Part shown: piece after piece, positions 26,618-37,400 of the stretch | How positions within the stretch are numbered: the first letter of the stretch is position 1 | Layout of the letters: every line of letters starts with the position of its first letter | NCBI RefSeq assembly: GCF_001854605.1 | Contig: NZ_MKJU01000005.1 | Span: forward strand, 124,001-188,000 | DNA length: 64,000 bases | Origin: Pseudoalteromonas amylolytica | GTDB taxonomy: Bacteria; Pseudomonadota; Gammaproteobacteria; Enterobacterales; Alteromonadaceae | Reading direction: 5' to 3' | The notes under the pieces: generated by a model | Database searches by the model: none | Told to the model about the DNA's origin: nothing | Seen by the model: only the letters and a program-made list of their open reading frames with translations | Translations under genes and position numbers: made by a program

Positions 26618-28198
26618 ATGCGCATTTTGCTTTCTGTACTTTTATGTATATTTCTTTCTTCGTGTCAGCTCACTTCTAATCGCGAAGCGCAATATTTAAC
26701 AGTACTTCATACCAATGATAATCATGGTCGCTTTTGGCACAATGAAAAAGGCGAGTATGGTATGGCCGCCCGTAAGACACTTATCGATCGGTTAAAAAAT
26801 CAAGCCGACCAGAATGGTCATGCTGTTATACTGCTCTCTGGTGGTGACATAAACACAGGTATTCCAGAGTCAGATTTACAGTTTGCCGAGCCTGACTTCA
26901 AAGGCATGAGCTTACTTGGTTATGATGCCATGGCGATTGGTAACCACGAGTTTGACAACCCACTTCACGTGTTAGAAAAACAACAACAGTGGGCAAACTT
27001 CCCGCTGCTGTCTGCCAATATTCTACACGCAAACGACCGAAGTCATGCATACCAACCTTATACGCTTATTGAAAAGCAAGGCTTGAAGATAGCCGTTGTA
27101 GGGCTCACCACAACAGACACAGCCAAAATAGCCAACCCTGAGTATTTAGGCGACCTCGTGTTTGTGGACCCAGCAGAGATCGTGGAATCAACCGTTGCAG
27201 CAATTAAAGCATCACATGATGTCAACGTCGTCATCGCGGTCACTCACATGGGCCATTATCATGATGCTAATTTTGGTATTAACGCGCCTGGAGATGTGAC
27301 ACTGGCACGCAGCATTGCCCCAGATACTTTGGACATGATAATTGGGGGACATTCGCAAGAGCCAGTATGTGTCGACGCGCAAGGTAGACAAGATAAGCTA
27401 TTTGCCCCAGGTAAAGCCTGTAAGCCAGATAAACAAAATGGTGTTTGGATCATGCAAGCGCATGAATGGGGGAAATATGTTGGCAAGGCTGAGTTTAAAA
27501 TTGAAAACGGTATAAAAACGCTTATTAGTTACGAGCTTATTCCAGTCAACTTAAAAAATAACAACGGTGAATTTGTTAACGCATACATTGAGCCAGATGC
27601 GAAAATGAAAGCATTACTCCAACCGTATCAAGCATTTGGCGAAAAGAAATTAAAGGGTAGCGTGGGCTTTGTCGATGGTTACCTTGATGGCAAACGCAAT
27701 ACCGTGCGGTTTAAACAAAGTAAATTGGCAAGTTTAATTATTAAGGCGCAAATGGCGGCGGTAGGTGCCGATTTCGGCTTAATCAGCGGCGGCGGTATTA
27801 GGCACAGCATCGAAGCTGGTGATGTTAGCTACAAAGACATATTAAAGGTACATCCTTTTAAAAACCGTATCACATTGATGCAGTGGCAAGGTGACGAGCT
27901 ATATAAGTACTTAAATACGGTGACTCGTTTTCCGCCTGACTCGGGAGCTTACTTACAATATTACGGTCTGTCATTTGATTACAGCGATGGCAAACTTAGT
28001 AATGTCATGATTAATGGCAAACCACTTGATTTTAATGCAACCTATAAAATGAGCATTAACAGCTATAATGCATCAGGTGGAGATGGCTATCCAACGCTGG
28101 TAAATATGGCGGGTTACAAGGCAACCAATTTAACCGATGCTCAGGTCCTCAAACAATATTTGCAGACCTATTCGCCTATAAAAGTTAACTTACTTTAA
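26618..28198 (+). CDS. 5'-nucleotidase / UshA-like metallophosphatase lipoprotein
   Basis: A 526-residue lipoprotein (signal ends at Cys16, FLSSC) of the UshA/NadN family that removes phosphate from nucleotides, and in some members splits UDP-sugars or NAD. Metallophosphatase motifs are LHTNDNHGRF (D34, H36), LSGGDINTG, AIGNHEFDNP, VIAVTHMGHYH and IIGGHSQEP. The C-terminal nucleotide-binding domain shows ISGGGIRHSIEAGDVSY and KVHPFKNRITLMQW. It probably faces the periplasm or outside. It lies 2 kb from the S1/P1 nuclease, and the two could act in sequence on nucleic acids. Confidence 0.92.
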   Translation: MRILLSVLLCIFLSSCQLTSNREAQYLTVLHTNDNHGRFWHNEKGEYGMAARKTLIDRLKNQADQNGHAVILLSGGDINTGIPESDLQFAEPDFKGMSLLGYDAMAIGNHEFDNPLHVLEKQQQWANFPLLSANILHANDRSHAYQPYTLIEKQGLKIAVVGLTTTDTAKIANPEYLGDLVFVDPAEIVESTVAAIKASHDVNVVIAVTHMGHYHDANFGINAPGDVTLARSIAPDTLDMIIGGHSQEPVCVDAQGRQDKLFAPGKACKPDKQNGVWIMQAHEWGKYVGKAEFKIENGIKTLISYELIPVNLKNNNGEFVNAYIEPDAKMKALLQPYQAFGEKKLKGSVGFVDGYLDGKRNTVRFKQSKLASLIIKAQMAAVGADFGLISGGGIRHSIEAGDVSYKDILKVHPFKNRITLMQWQGDELYKYLNTVTRFPPDSGAYLQYYGLSFDYSDGKLSNVMINGKPLDFNATYKMSINSYNASGGDGYPTLVNMAGYKATNLTDAQVLKQYLQTYSPIKVNLL

Positions 28199-28206
28199 GT
28201 ATATTG

Positions 28207-28228
28207 GGGAGCCGCTAGCGTCTCCCTT
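28207..28228. terminator. Weak hairpin between convergent genes
   Basis: GGGAG and CTCCC enclose CGCTAGCG-like bases, then TT. It lies between the convergent nucleotidase and two-helix membrane protein genes. There is no long T run. Confidence 0.35.
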
Positions 28229-28229
28229 G

Positions 28230-29153
28230 CTATTTCCCTATAACTTCAATATCTTCAAGCTCAATATGCACCAGACTATAACTGTGCAATTTTGAACGTG
28301 ACCCTTCTCCATACGCTTTTGGAGGATAGTACTTTGTCTTAAGTTCAGGGAGCTCAGCGAAGACTTCATCCAAGGCTGCGCGAATTTCACTTAATGTCTT
28401 TTCTAGACTATTCGAAAAGTTTGGCTTTTTACGCACCGTATGGCCAAGGGTTGTTAACCGCTCAAAGTACTTGTTAGCAATTGCAATCAATTCATCCGGT
28501 ACATCCTTATTTGGATTAAGGATCACGTCGGGGTTGGCAACACTGTATTCCACAAGCGCGATATAGAAACACAATGGCTTATTCGCCAATTGAATTTGGA
28601 CTTGCTGATCGGTACTTAGGCTCACATACTTAGTATTCAGATCAATCACTAAGTTCGGCACCACCGACTCTTGGAAAGACATTTCTTTTATTTCTCGACG
28701 ACTAAATATAAACGCCCATAAATAGGCTCCCCAGACCATCAGCGCTACCGCAACGGGCAAAATGTAACTCACCCAGGACAGATACGTGTTAACTTCATAA
28801 ACAAAGCCCACTTGGCGGTGTGCAGAGTTAAGAGTGTAGTGATGGCTGTTATGGAGCTGACTGATGTTACCTGAGCTGGTTAACTTCAGAAGTCGGACTC
28901 GCGATTTGTTAGTTTCTAGTTGCTGATTTATAGACACGATGTATTGCGCAACCTTTTGTTCATTGCCACTATAGTTAAACAATGGATCTGCAATAGGCAG
29001 CATATCGAGATCAAGCGCGATACGCGTAGCTAATTTACTTATATCCAACTGGCTATTTTGTCTTATCGCTGAATCTTTAGAAACCGTAAATGTGCAAACA
29101 AAGATAATAACAAATAGCACCAAGCTAGAGAGCATATGATATTTAGTTCTCAT
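28230..29153 (-). CDS. Two-helix membrane protein of unknown function, partner of PhnD-like protein
   Basis: About 307 residues. An N-terminal membrane helix (LSSLVLFVIIFVCTFTV), a periplasmic region of about 95 residues, a second helix (VSYILPVAVALMVWGAYLWAFIF), and then a C-terminal cytoplasmic domain of about 150 residues. The cytoplasmic part (NLVIDLNTKYVSL, LCFYIALVEYSV, LEKTLSEIRAALDEVF) loosely recalls a winged-helix domain, but I cannot support this firmly. The ATG at 29151-29153 has GGAAG before it and overlaps the upstream gene by 11 bases, so they are co-translated. The topology suits a receptor reading out the binding protein. Confidence 0.8.
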   Translation of the reverse strand: MRTKYHMLSSLVLFVIIFVCTFTVSKDSAIRQNSQLDISKLATRIALDLDMLPIADPLFNYSGNEQKVAQYIVSINQQLETNKSRVRLLKLTSSGNISQLHNSHHYTLNSAHRQVGFVYEVNTYLSWVSYILPVAVALMVWGAYLWAFIFSRREIKEMSFQESVVPNLVIDLNTKYVSLSTDQQVQIQLANKPLCFYIALVEYSVANPDVILNPNKDVPDELIAIANKYFERLTTLGHTVRKKPNFSNSLEKTLSEIRAALDEVFAELPELKTKYYPPKAYGEGSRSKLHSYSLVHIELEDIEVIGK

Positions 29154-30042
29154 CACGACTTCCCTCAATCAGCCCGTATGGCGCTGTACTACATTGCCAG
29201 TAATGTTTAAGAGAGTGAAAGTAGTTTGACTGCATATCGTTCACTACATCATTTACGCTGCTTTGCAATGAACAAGCCAAATCAGTATTTTCATCACTCA
29301 TTTTAATATACCACTTGCTACCACTTACATTATCCGCGATAGGCGTAATGTAATTCTTTGAAAACCTCAGTTGATCATGCTCTTGCCAATATGAGGCAAT
29401 GATGTCGACCTCTCCTTTGGAGAGTAGATCTCTCAATGCACTGTGGGAACTGGCGTAAACAATGCTCAAGGCTGAAACGTCGATGTCCAGCTGTTTGAAA
29501 ATCTGCTTGGGTAAAATGTGCCCCGACCGACTAGTAGGATAGTCAACCAACCCTATTTTCTTATCCAAAAAATAAGCCTTCTCTATTTTGGGTTTTTCGC
29601 GGCTGGATATAAAGAAAGCGGTATAACTGGGGTAACCGATTAAAGGCATATAGTTTTGGGTAGACTCCGCCATCATAGCATCCATGATATTGTCTTTACT
29701 CAAAATGAGATCGGCAATCCCCTTAGCTAAAAACTCTATTTGCTCAGCTAAGCTCCCACCCCAATAAACTTCAACAGCGCCAAATTGCTTGGCTAGCACC
29801 TCATTATCACACAATGCGCTTTGTAGCCTGCTGGCTATACCTTGCACTGGTACATGCACTCTGAACACTGCATCATTCACAGCAGAAGGAAACTTACATG
29901 TATATGAGTAAGAACTAACAGGTAGCAGTTTATTTAAATCGCTGTTAACCATTAGATGAGGTAGCGACCATGTCCCTATCAAACTCAGTAGTAGCACTAA
30001 AAAAAACGCTGTTTTTTTGTTCAGACGGTATCGAATATTCAA
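29143..30042 (-). CDS. PhnD-like periplasmic binding protein
   Basis: A 299-residue exported protein with a signal or anchor helix (TAFFLVLLLSLIGTWSLP). The core follows the phosphonate/phosphite-binding PhnD family (PF12974): SYTAFFISSREKPKIEKAYF, KKIGLVDYPTSRSGHILPKQ, and ALRDLLSKGEVDIIASYW. The loop YPTSRSGH aligns with the PhnD PASTSGY-type ligand loop. No ABC permease or ATPase adjoins it. Instead it overlaps a two-helix membrane protein gene, so sensing rather than transport is plausible. The ligand is unknown. Confidence 0.82.
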   Translation of the reverse strand: MNIRYRLNKKTAFFLVLLLSLIGTWSLPHLMVNSDLNKLLPVSSYSYTCKFPSAVNDAVFRVHVPVQGIASRLQSALCDNEVLAKQFGAVEVYWGGSLAEQIEFLAKGIADLILSKDNIMDAMMAESTQNYMPLIGYPSYTAFFISSREKPKIEKAYFLDKKIGLVDYPTSRSGHILPKQIFKQLDIDVSALSIVYASSHSALRDLLSKGEVDIIASYWQEHDQLRFSKNYITPIADNVSGSKWYIKMSDENTDLACSLQSSVNDVVNDMQSNYFHSLKHYWQCSTAPYGLIEGSRDEN

Positions 30043-30195
30043 AACGGAAAACTTATTGGACCAGAAACAGAGTCATTACAACAAGTTCCTTTACTTATTG
30101 CAATAGGTAACTTTACTTAATAAATATAACCACTTGTTTATAAAGCTTTATTAACAAGAAATTATGAATCTAATTGACTCCTTTTATTTTCTTGA

Positions 30196-30245
30196 AAAAC
30201 ACGGACAATTGACCTTATTGAAATGGCGGTTGAACACCGTGTTTT
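30196..30245 (+). promoter_or_regulatory. Leader hairpin before S1/P1 nuclease
   Basis: Nine-base arms AAAACACGG (30196-30204) and CCGTGTTTT (30237-30245) enclose 32 bases, ending 18 bases before the nuclease ATG. It could be an attenuator or an RNA element. Transcription of the nuclease would have to begin upstream for it to act. Confidence 0.4.
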
Positions 30246-30263
30246 ACTCAGAGTAAATAAGTC

Positions 30264-31115
30264 ATGTTAATAAAAAATTTGTCAAAATTAGTGGCGGTTG
30301 CCGCACTAGTGAGCTCATCTCAAGCAATAGCTTGGGGCCAAAATGGTCATCGTATTGTTGGAGAATTAGCCGAGCAACATCTAACGGCTACAACCGAACA
30401 GGCCCTCACTCCACTGCTTGAAGGAGAGTCGCTTGCTCAGATATCAACTTGGGCCGACGAAATGCGCTCTGACAGCAGCAAGTTTTGGAGCAAGACTTCT
30501 TCTAAGTGGCACTATATTAACGTTTCAGACGCCGACAACATGCACCAGCATGTTCATCACAACATCTCTTCAAAAGAACAAGTAAAGAATATTCTTGATG
30601 GCATTTATTACGGCATCAACACGCTAAAGTCAGACTCTACATCAATTGACGAAAAACGATTTGCTCTGCGCTTTTTAGTACATTTAGTTGGTGATAGCCA
30701 CCAACCTTTCCATGCGGGTCGCGCAGCCGACCACGGTGGTAATAAAATTGACGTTACATTCTTTGGCGACAAAACCAACCTGCACAGCACATGGGACACT
30801 CGCCTTATAGAAAACGAACGCCTTTCTTACACTGAGTTTACAAATTTCATAAAAACGTCAAATAGCGCTATTATTGAAGACTATTTGAACAGTGAACCTG
30901 CGGACTGGTTATTAGAGTCGCATCATATCTCTGAAAAAATTTATAACTTAAATGAAACTGACATAAGTTACGGTTACATTTACAAATATATGCCTACTGT
31001 TAAGACTCGCTTACAACAAGGCGGTATTAGACTCGCAGGCTTATTAAACCAAATTTTTGATAAAAAGGCGCAGCCATTAAAAGAAGCGCTTAAGACTTCT
31101 AAAACTGCTGATTAA
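30264..31115 (+). CDS. Secreted S1/P1-family zinc nuclease
   Basis: A 283-residue exported nuclease that cuts single-stranded DNA and RNA and removes 3' phosphates from nucleotides. The signal peptide ends before Trp24, so mature protein starts WGQNGH, as in the family where the N-terminal Trp itself binds zinc. Other ligands are visible: H29, the Asp of STWADEM, the His of KWHYINV, the cluster in FLVHLVGDSHQPFH, and HSTWDTR. Nine expected zinc ligands appear present. The Oar-like receptor starts 38 bases after its stop with no terminator between, so co-transcription is likely. Confidence 0.94.
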   Translation: MLIKNLSKLVAVAALVSSSQAIAWGQNGHRIVGELAEQHLTATTEQALTPLLEGESLAQISTWADEMRSDSSKFWSKTSSKWHYINVSDADNMHQHVHHNISSKEQVKNILDGIYYGINTLKSDSTSIDEKRFALRFLVHLVGDSHQPFHAGRAADHGGNKIDVTFFGDKTNLHSTWDTRLIENERLSYTEFTNFIKTSNSAIIEDYLNSEPADWLLESHHISEKIYNLNETDISYGYIYKYMPTVKTRLQQGGIRLAGLLNQIFDKKAQPLKEALKTSKTAD

Positions 31116-31153
31116 ATAACTAGTAAGCTCTAAATTATACGGGAAACAACATA

Positions 31154-34100
31154 ATGAAAACTCTTTTGCGCAAAACTTCGCTATCCCTCGCGATTGCTGC
31201 AAGTTTAGCTACCAGCGGTGTTGCATTTGCCAATGACACGGCATCAAGCCTTAAAGGACAAGTTGTAGGTCCACAAGGCAACCCAGCAGCTGGTACTAAA
31301 ATTACCATTATTCACACCCCTTCTGGCTCAGTTAAAACAGCCGTAGTTAATGAAAGTGGTGTTTTCTCAGCAAAGGGCCTTCGTGTAGGCGGTCCATATC
31401 AAATCATTGTAGACTCAGATAAATTTGAAGATACGATGCTTGAAGACATTTACCTGTCTCTTGGTAAAACCTACCCTGTTTCTGTGCAATTGAAGTCACA
31501 ACAGAACATGGAACAAATCGTTGTAACAGGCCGCCCTATTACAGCGCAATCTGGTGGTACAGGCCCTGCAACACACTTCTCACTGGCTGAGTTGCAAAGC
31601 AAGCCTGCAATCAACCGTGATATCAAAGATATTGTTCGTACAGACCCTCGTATATACGTAGATGAAAGCAGCTCTGGTGCGATTCAATGTGCCGGCGGTA
31701 ACCCGCGTTTCAACAGCTTAACTGTTGATGGTATGCGCATGAATGATAACTTTGGTCTAAACAGCAATGGTTACCCTACTGAACGTATGCCGTTCTCATT
31801 TGACTCAATCGCACAAGTAGCGGTTGAGCTTGCGCCATTTGATGTTCAATATGGTGGCTTTACATCATGTAATATCAACGCAGTAACAAAGTCAGGTACT
31901 AACAGCCTAACAGGCGGTGTGTTCTTCGATTATACCAATGACTCACTCTCAGGTGACACAATCGAAGATCAAAAGCAAAATATCGGTGACTACAACGAGA
32001 AACGTTATGGTTTCAATGTTGGCCTGCCGCTAATTGAAGATTCACTGTTCTTGTTCACCAGCTATGAAAAGCTAGAAGGTTCAGAAATTTTCGAATATAC
32101 GCCGTATGCCAACGGTAAGATCTCAAAAGCAGACATTGATGAGATTGTAGCTATCACTAAAGATCTATATGGCTATGATGCAGGCTCTATGATCCCAAGT
32201 ATGCCTGTTGAAGACGAAAAGCTATTGGTGAAGCTTGACTGGAACATCAATGAAGACCACCGAGCAAGCTTTGTTTACAACTACAACGATGGTTACTCAC
32301 TGTCTCAATCAGACTCTGGCTCAGATAGACTTTCACTATCAAACCACTTTTATGAACGTGGTGCAGAACTACAATCATTTGTGACCTCACTCTACTCTGA
32401 TTGGAGTGATGTATTCACCACTGAAATACGCGTCGGCTACTCAGAGCTTGATAACCGCCAAATCTCTTTAGACCGTGCATCTGGTTTTGGTGAGTTCCAA
32501 GTTGATGTTGGCGACGTAACGGTTTACTTAGGCCCTGATGACTCACGTCAAGCTAACAAGCTTAAATACGATAACCTATCTCTTAAGTTTGCTGGTACAT
32601 ACTACCTTGATGACCACGAGCTTTACTTTGGCTATGAACGTGAAGAGTTAGATGTATTCAACATGTTCGTACAACATAACGAAGGTGAACACCGCTTTAG
32701 CAGCATCGATGCACTTCGTGACGGTGTAGCCCGTGTATACTATGGTAACGCCTCAACTCATAACCCAGCTGATGCAGCAGGTGAGTTTAAGTACGCGTTG
32801 AATACTTTGTACTTCCAAGATAAGTTTGACCTTATCGACTACGATATGACCATCACAGCAGGCCTTCGCTATGATTGGTACACAAGTGATGACGTACCAG
32901 CCCATAACCCGAATTTCCAAGAGCGTTTTGGCTTTTCTAACCAGCAAAACCTTGACGGTGTTGACTTGTTACAACCACGCTTAGGTGTCAACTGGGTGTA
33001 TAACGACCAGTTAGAACTGCGCGGTGGTATTGGTCTGTACTCAGGTGGTAACCCGAACGTTTGGATCTCAAACAGCTATTCAAACGACGGTGTTCGTAAC
33101 ATTCAAGATAGCGCACGTGACGTTCAGCTACTTGGTCCTGATGCAGTTGCGTTCGTAGACGGTGGCAAGCCAGGTTACGCTATTCCGCAGTCGCTATATG
33201 ACGCGATCAGCGCAGGTGGTGTAGACGATAGTACAAACGTGACAGACCCTGATTTTGAAATTCCTTCAGAGTGGAAGTTCTCGCTAGGTGCTACATATAT
33301 CACAGAATCAGATTATGTATTCACAGCAGATTACTTGTACACAGACAAGCAAGATTCAGCGATTATCAAAAACATCACTTTGGCAACAGATGAAACAGCA
33401 CCAGATGGTCGTCCAATTTATAACGACTCGCTACACTCTCGTGAGTCTGACTTAATGCTGACCAATGTGAAAGGTGATGACGGTTACAGCCATGTTCTAT
33501 CATTCGGTATGAACAAGTCGTTCGACAACGGCATAGACCTTGCCCTTTCATATGCTTATACAGTTTCACAAGATGTACACCCAATGGGCAGCTCAGTTGC
33601 GTTCTCTAACTTCCATAGAATTGCAGCATATGACCCACAAAACCCAGGTGTTTCTCGCTCTGACTATGAAGTGCCTCATCGTGCAACTATGTCTTTGTCA
33701 TACAGCCATGAGTTCTTCGACGGACTAGACACTAAGTTCAGCCTATTTGGTCAAGCAAGTGTTACAAACCCTTACTCATATACGTTTAATAACACAGGCA
33801 TGTTCGGTTTTGCCGATGAAAAGCGTGACTTGCTGTACGTACCAAATGCAGATGATGCATTGGTGGTATATGGTGAAGACTTCGACAAAGCAGCATTTGA
33901 CAAGTGGGTTGAGAGTGAAGGCTTGAAACGCGGTCATATTCAAGGTCGTAACTCACAAGAAGGTGAATGGTGGGTAACGTTTGACCTTAAAGTTGAGCAA
34001 GAGTTTGGTGGTTTTGCAGAAGGTCATAAAGGCTCAGCGTTCTTTGTCATTAAGAACGTTGGCAACTTGCTAAACGACAATTGGGGCACATTAGAAACCG

Positions 34101-34246
34101 GTAGCTCGATGCAAAACGCGGTAACCGCTTCTATCAATGACAATGGCCAGTATGTATTTGAAAAGTTCAACAACCCATCAGGTACAGACTTTGAAATAAA
34201 GCCATCGTTATACGAAATTCGCTTCGGTGTTAAATATAACTTCTAA
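31154..34246 (+). CDS. Oar-like TonB-dependent receptor, first of tandem pair
   Basis: A 1030-residue outer-membrane protein. Signal peptide (1-26), then a carboxypeptidase regulatory-like (CarboxypepD_reg) Ig-type domain (about 32-115, with LKGQVVGPQGNPAAGTKI and GLRVGGPYQI), a TonB-box-like EQIVVTG, plug domain, and a large barrel ending in aromatic YEIRFGVKYNF. This matches the Oar class, which carries large substrates such as peptides or oligomers. It shares leader and signal layout with the next receptor. Placement directly after the S1/P1 nuclease suggests uptake of nucleic-acid breakdown products, which is inference. Confidence 0.93.
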   Translation: MKTLLRKTSLSLAIAASLATSGVAFANDTASSLKGQVVGPQGNPAAGTKITIIHTPSGSVKTAVVNESGVFSAKGLRVGGPYQIIVDSDKFEDTMLEDIYLSLGKTYPVSVQLKSQQNMEQIVVTGRPITAQSGGTGPATHFSLAELQSKPAINRDIKDIVRTDPRIYVDESSSGAIQCAGGNPRFNSLTVDGMRMNDNFGLNSNGYPTERMPFSFDSIAQVAVELAPFDVQYGGFTSCNINAVTKSGTNSLTGGVFFDYTNDSLSGDTIEDQKQNIGDYNEKRYGFNVGLPLIEDSLFLFTSYEKLEGSEIFEYTPYANGKISKADIDEIVAITKDLYGYDAGSMIPSMPVEDEKLLVKLDWNINEDHRASFVYNYNDGYSLSQSDSGSDRLSLSNHFYERGAELQSFVTSLYSDWSDVFTTEIRVGYSELDNRQISLDRASGFGEFQVDVGDVTVYLGPDDSRQANKLKYDNLSLKFAGTYYLDDHELYFGYEREELDVFNMFVQHNEGEHRFSSIDALRDGVARVYYGNASTHNPADAAGEFKYALNTLYFQDKFDLIDYDMTITAGLRYDWYTSDDVPAHNPNFQERFGFSNQQNLDGVDLLQPRLGVNWVYNDQLELRGGIGLYSGGNPNVWISNSYSNDGVRNIQDSARDVQLLGPDAVAFVDGGKPGYAIPQSLYDAISAGGVDDSTNVTDPDFEIPSEWKFSLGATYITESDYVFTADYLYTDKQDSAIIKNITLATDETAPDGRPIYNDSLHSRESDLMLTNVKGDDGYSHVLSFGMNKSFDNGIDLALSYAYTVSQDVHPMGSSVAFSNFHRIAAYDPQNPGVSRSDYEVPHRATMSLSYSHEFFDGLDTKFSLFGQASVTNPYSYTFNNTGMFGFADEKRDLLYVPNADDALVVYGEDFDKAAFDKWVESEGLKRGHIQGRNSQEGEWWVTFDLKVEQEFGGFAEGHKGSAFFVIKNVGNLLNDNWGTLETGSSMQNAVTASINDNGQYVFEKFNNPSGTDFEIKPSLYEIRFGVKYNF

Positions 34247-34285
34247 GCGCTAAACCCTATCGATTGAATTATTAATACATAAGTT

Positions 34286-34325
34286 AAACACGGTTAGTCT
34301 CCCTCTCGGAGCTAATCGTGTTTTG
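34286..34325 (+). terminator. Intrinsic terminator after first Oar-like receptor
   Basis: A 12-base stem AAACACGGTTAG/CTAATCGTGTTT with one G-U pair, extended by an inner CTCC/GGAG, is followed by TTTTG. It separates the two receptor genes. Confidence 0.8.
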
Positions 34326-34454
34326 TTGTGATTAATCTACCTCAATTAATAGGTACAATAGTTTTACAGCTAAATATTGCTTTGTTCAGGGACGCATCAA
34401 ATTAGCTTTTATTAATTGAAATCAACATAACCTAAACACACGGGAAACAACACA

Positions 34455-37400
34455 ATGAAAAACGTTCGCTTAACAAAAGTGGCCGGCGCTTTAGCATTAG
34501 CTCTTGGCGTATCAGCAAGCGCGTTCGCTTCTGACACTTCATCTGCAATGCGTGGTAAAATCACGACTCCTTCAGGGGACGCTGCCGCAAACGTTAAAGT
34601 TACTGTTATTCACGAGCCAACAGGCACAGTCAGTACTTTTACTACTAACGAATCTGGTGCGTTCATCGCAAAAGGTCTTCGTGTTGGCGGTCCTTACCGC
34701 GTAGTACTTGATTCTGACAAGTTCTCTGATGCGCAACTTGACAACATCTTCCTTGAACTTGGCGATACTCACCGTATCATTAACCAGTTAGAACCACTAC
34801 AACAAGTAGAAAAAATTGAAGTCACTGGTTATAAAATCGTTCAGCAAGCTGGCGGGTCAAACAGCGTATTTGGTGCTGATACAATTGAAAATGCACCAAG
34901 CTTCAACAATGACATTAAAGACGTAGCTCGTATCAACCCATTAGCAAGCATTAATGGTGACGGCGAACTGACTATTGCTGGTAACAATCCACGTAGTAAC
35001 AGCCTAACTGTTGACGGCATCGGCCAAAACGATGACTTTGGTCTTTCAAAAGGTGGCTACCCAACTGTACAACCTCCAGTAGCTCTTGATGCGATTGAGC
35101 AAATCTCTGTTGACGCTTCTCCTTTCTCAGCTAAAAAAGGTAACTTCGGCGGTGGTACAATCAACGCTGTTACTAAGTCAGGTTCAAATGAGTACACATT
35201 CACAGGCTTTTACGAGCACAGCTCTCCAAGCTTAGGTGGTAAAGTAGAAAACATAGAACAGGTTTTCGACGACCGTGATCCCGTATTAGATGAAGACGGA
35301 CACAGAACTTATAATTCTAAGAAAGTAAAAACTGAAGTCACTGAAAAGCGTTTGGGCTTCAGTACGGGTGGCGCTATCATCAAAGATGAGCTTTTCTACT
35401 TCGTTAACTACAACGCATGGAGAAAAGAAAAAGAACTAGGTTACGGCTTTGCAGGCTCAGGTGCAGAAAAAGAGTTTGTTGCTAGCCAAGCCGATTACGA
35501 CCAGTTTATCACGACTTTAAATGACGTTTATGGTATCCAAGACACGGTTGGCGGTAACCCTGATGACAGCAGTGACAGTATCCTTGTTAAGCTAAGCTGG
35601 AACATCAACGATGCTCACCGTGCTGATTTTACTTACCAGTGGCAAAACGAAGAAGAAGTCAGAGATTACCAAGAAGACGACAATGAAACTGTGCAAATGC
35701 AGTCTAGTCTTTACACAATGACTTATAAGTTCAACAACTTTGCAACGAAGATTTATTCTGATTGGTCTGATGACTTCACCACTGAATTTGGCATTGCGTA
35801 TAAAGATGTAAGTAATGTCAGCCATACAAATTCTGACTTGGGTCAAATCAACGTATATTTAGATGGTGGTCGTGGTGCTGGTTTTGAGTTTGGTGCAACG
35901 GAATTCCGCCACAACAACGTTGGTGAAACTGAAACTTTAGAATTAACGTTCGACGCAACTTACCTACTTGGTGAGCACGAAATAGGTTTTGGTGCTCAGT
36001 ATAAAGACTTACGTCTTTACAACCTCTTTGCAGAGAACTCTCGTGGTTCTTGGACATTTGGCAGCTTAGAAGATTTCGCAAATAAGAAGCTACACATTAG
36101 CAGAGATGATTATCGATTCAGCTATGGTAATGCGTACACCAATGATGCCAACGATATGGCGTATGACTCAACGCGCAACCAATTTGCACTTTACGTTGAA
36201 GATAAGTTCTACCCAACAGATGATTTAGAAGTAACGGCAGGTCTTCGTTATGAGCGTTTATCTTCAAGCGATGAAGCTCAGCTAAACCAAAACTTCCTAA
36301 ATACCTATGGCTACTCAAACACTGAAAACCTAGATGGTTTAGACATCATCTTGCCACGTGTTGGATTCAAGTACTACGCGACTGAATCACTAACCATTAA
36401 CGGTGGTATTGGTCGTTTCCAAGGTGGTATTCCAAACGTTTGGTATAATGCACCATTCCAAAACGATGGTATTACTTATGTAACTGCGCCACAAAATGCA
36501 ATTAATGATTACTTTGCAGGCGTTGAGCAAGTTGATATTACCCGTGTACCTGATGATATTAAAAACTCATTAGTACAAGGTGCTGGTAGCACAAACTACA
36601 CAGATCCTAACTTCGAACTGCCTTCAAGCGTTCGCGCACAGGTAGGCTTTGAGTATGATTTCGACTCAGCACTACTAGGCGATGGCTTCAAGTGGACAGC
36701 TGAACTTGCTTATCACAAGAAAGAGAACGAAGCTGTATGGCGTAATACGGCAATCACACCGGTGGGCACATCTGCAACAGGCCGTGTTATCTATGAAAGC
36801 ATCTACGAAGATAACTTAAAAGACAACTTCGATATCATGATGACTAACTCAAAAGAGAATGGTCGTTCTGTGATCTTCAGTACGTCACTTGCAAAAGAGT
36901 GGGACAACGGTCTTTATGTTTCAGCAAGCTACACGCACCAAGACGTTGAAGATGTAAACCCAGGAAGTTCATCTCGTGCTCAAAGTAACTACCAATATGC
37001 GACTGTGCACAGCCGCAACGTTGACCTAGTTGGCCGTGGCCACTACGAAGTTGAGCACAACTTCAAGCTTACTATGAGCTACAACACTGAGTTCTTCGAT
37101 GGCTATGCGTCTAAATTCAACGTATTCTTTGAGCGTCGTTCAGGTCGTCCATTTAGCTACACTATGGGTCAATTCCGCGATGGTGACTTAGGTGATACCC
37201 GTGACTTTAACAGCACGACGGCATATCTTGCATACATCCCATCAGGTGCTGATGATGCCAATGTAAACTGGGATGAGTCTAGTCTTTCTTGGGCTGAGTT
37301 AGAGAGACTGTTAAACCGTGCGGGTATCTCTGAGCGTGGCCAGTTGCTTGACCGTAACACAGGCACACAGCCTTGGGTTACCACTATGGATGTAAGCTTC

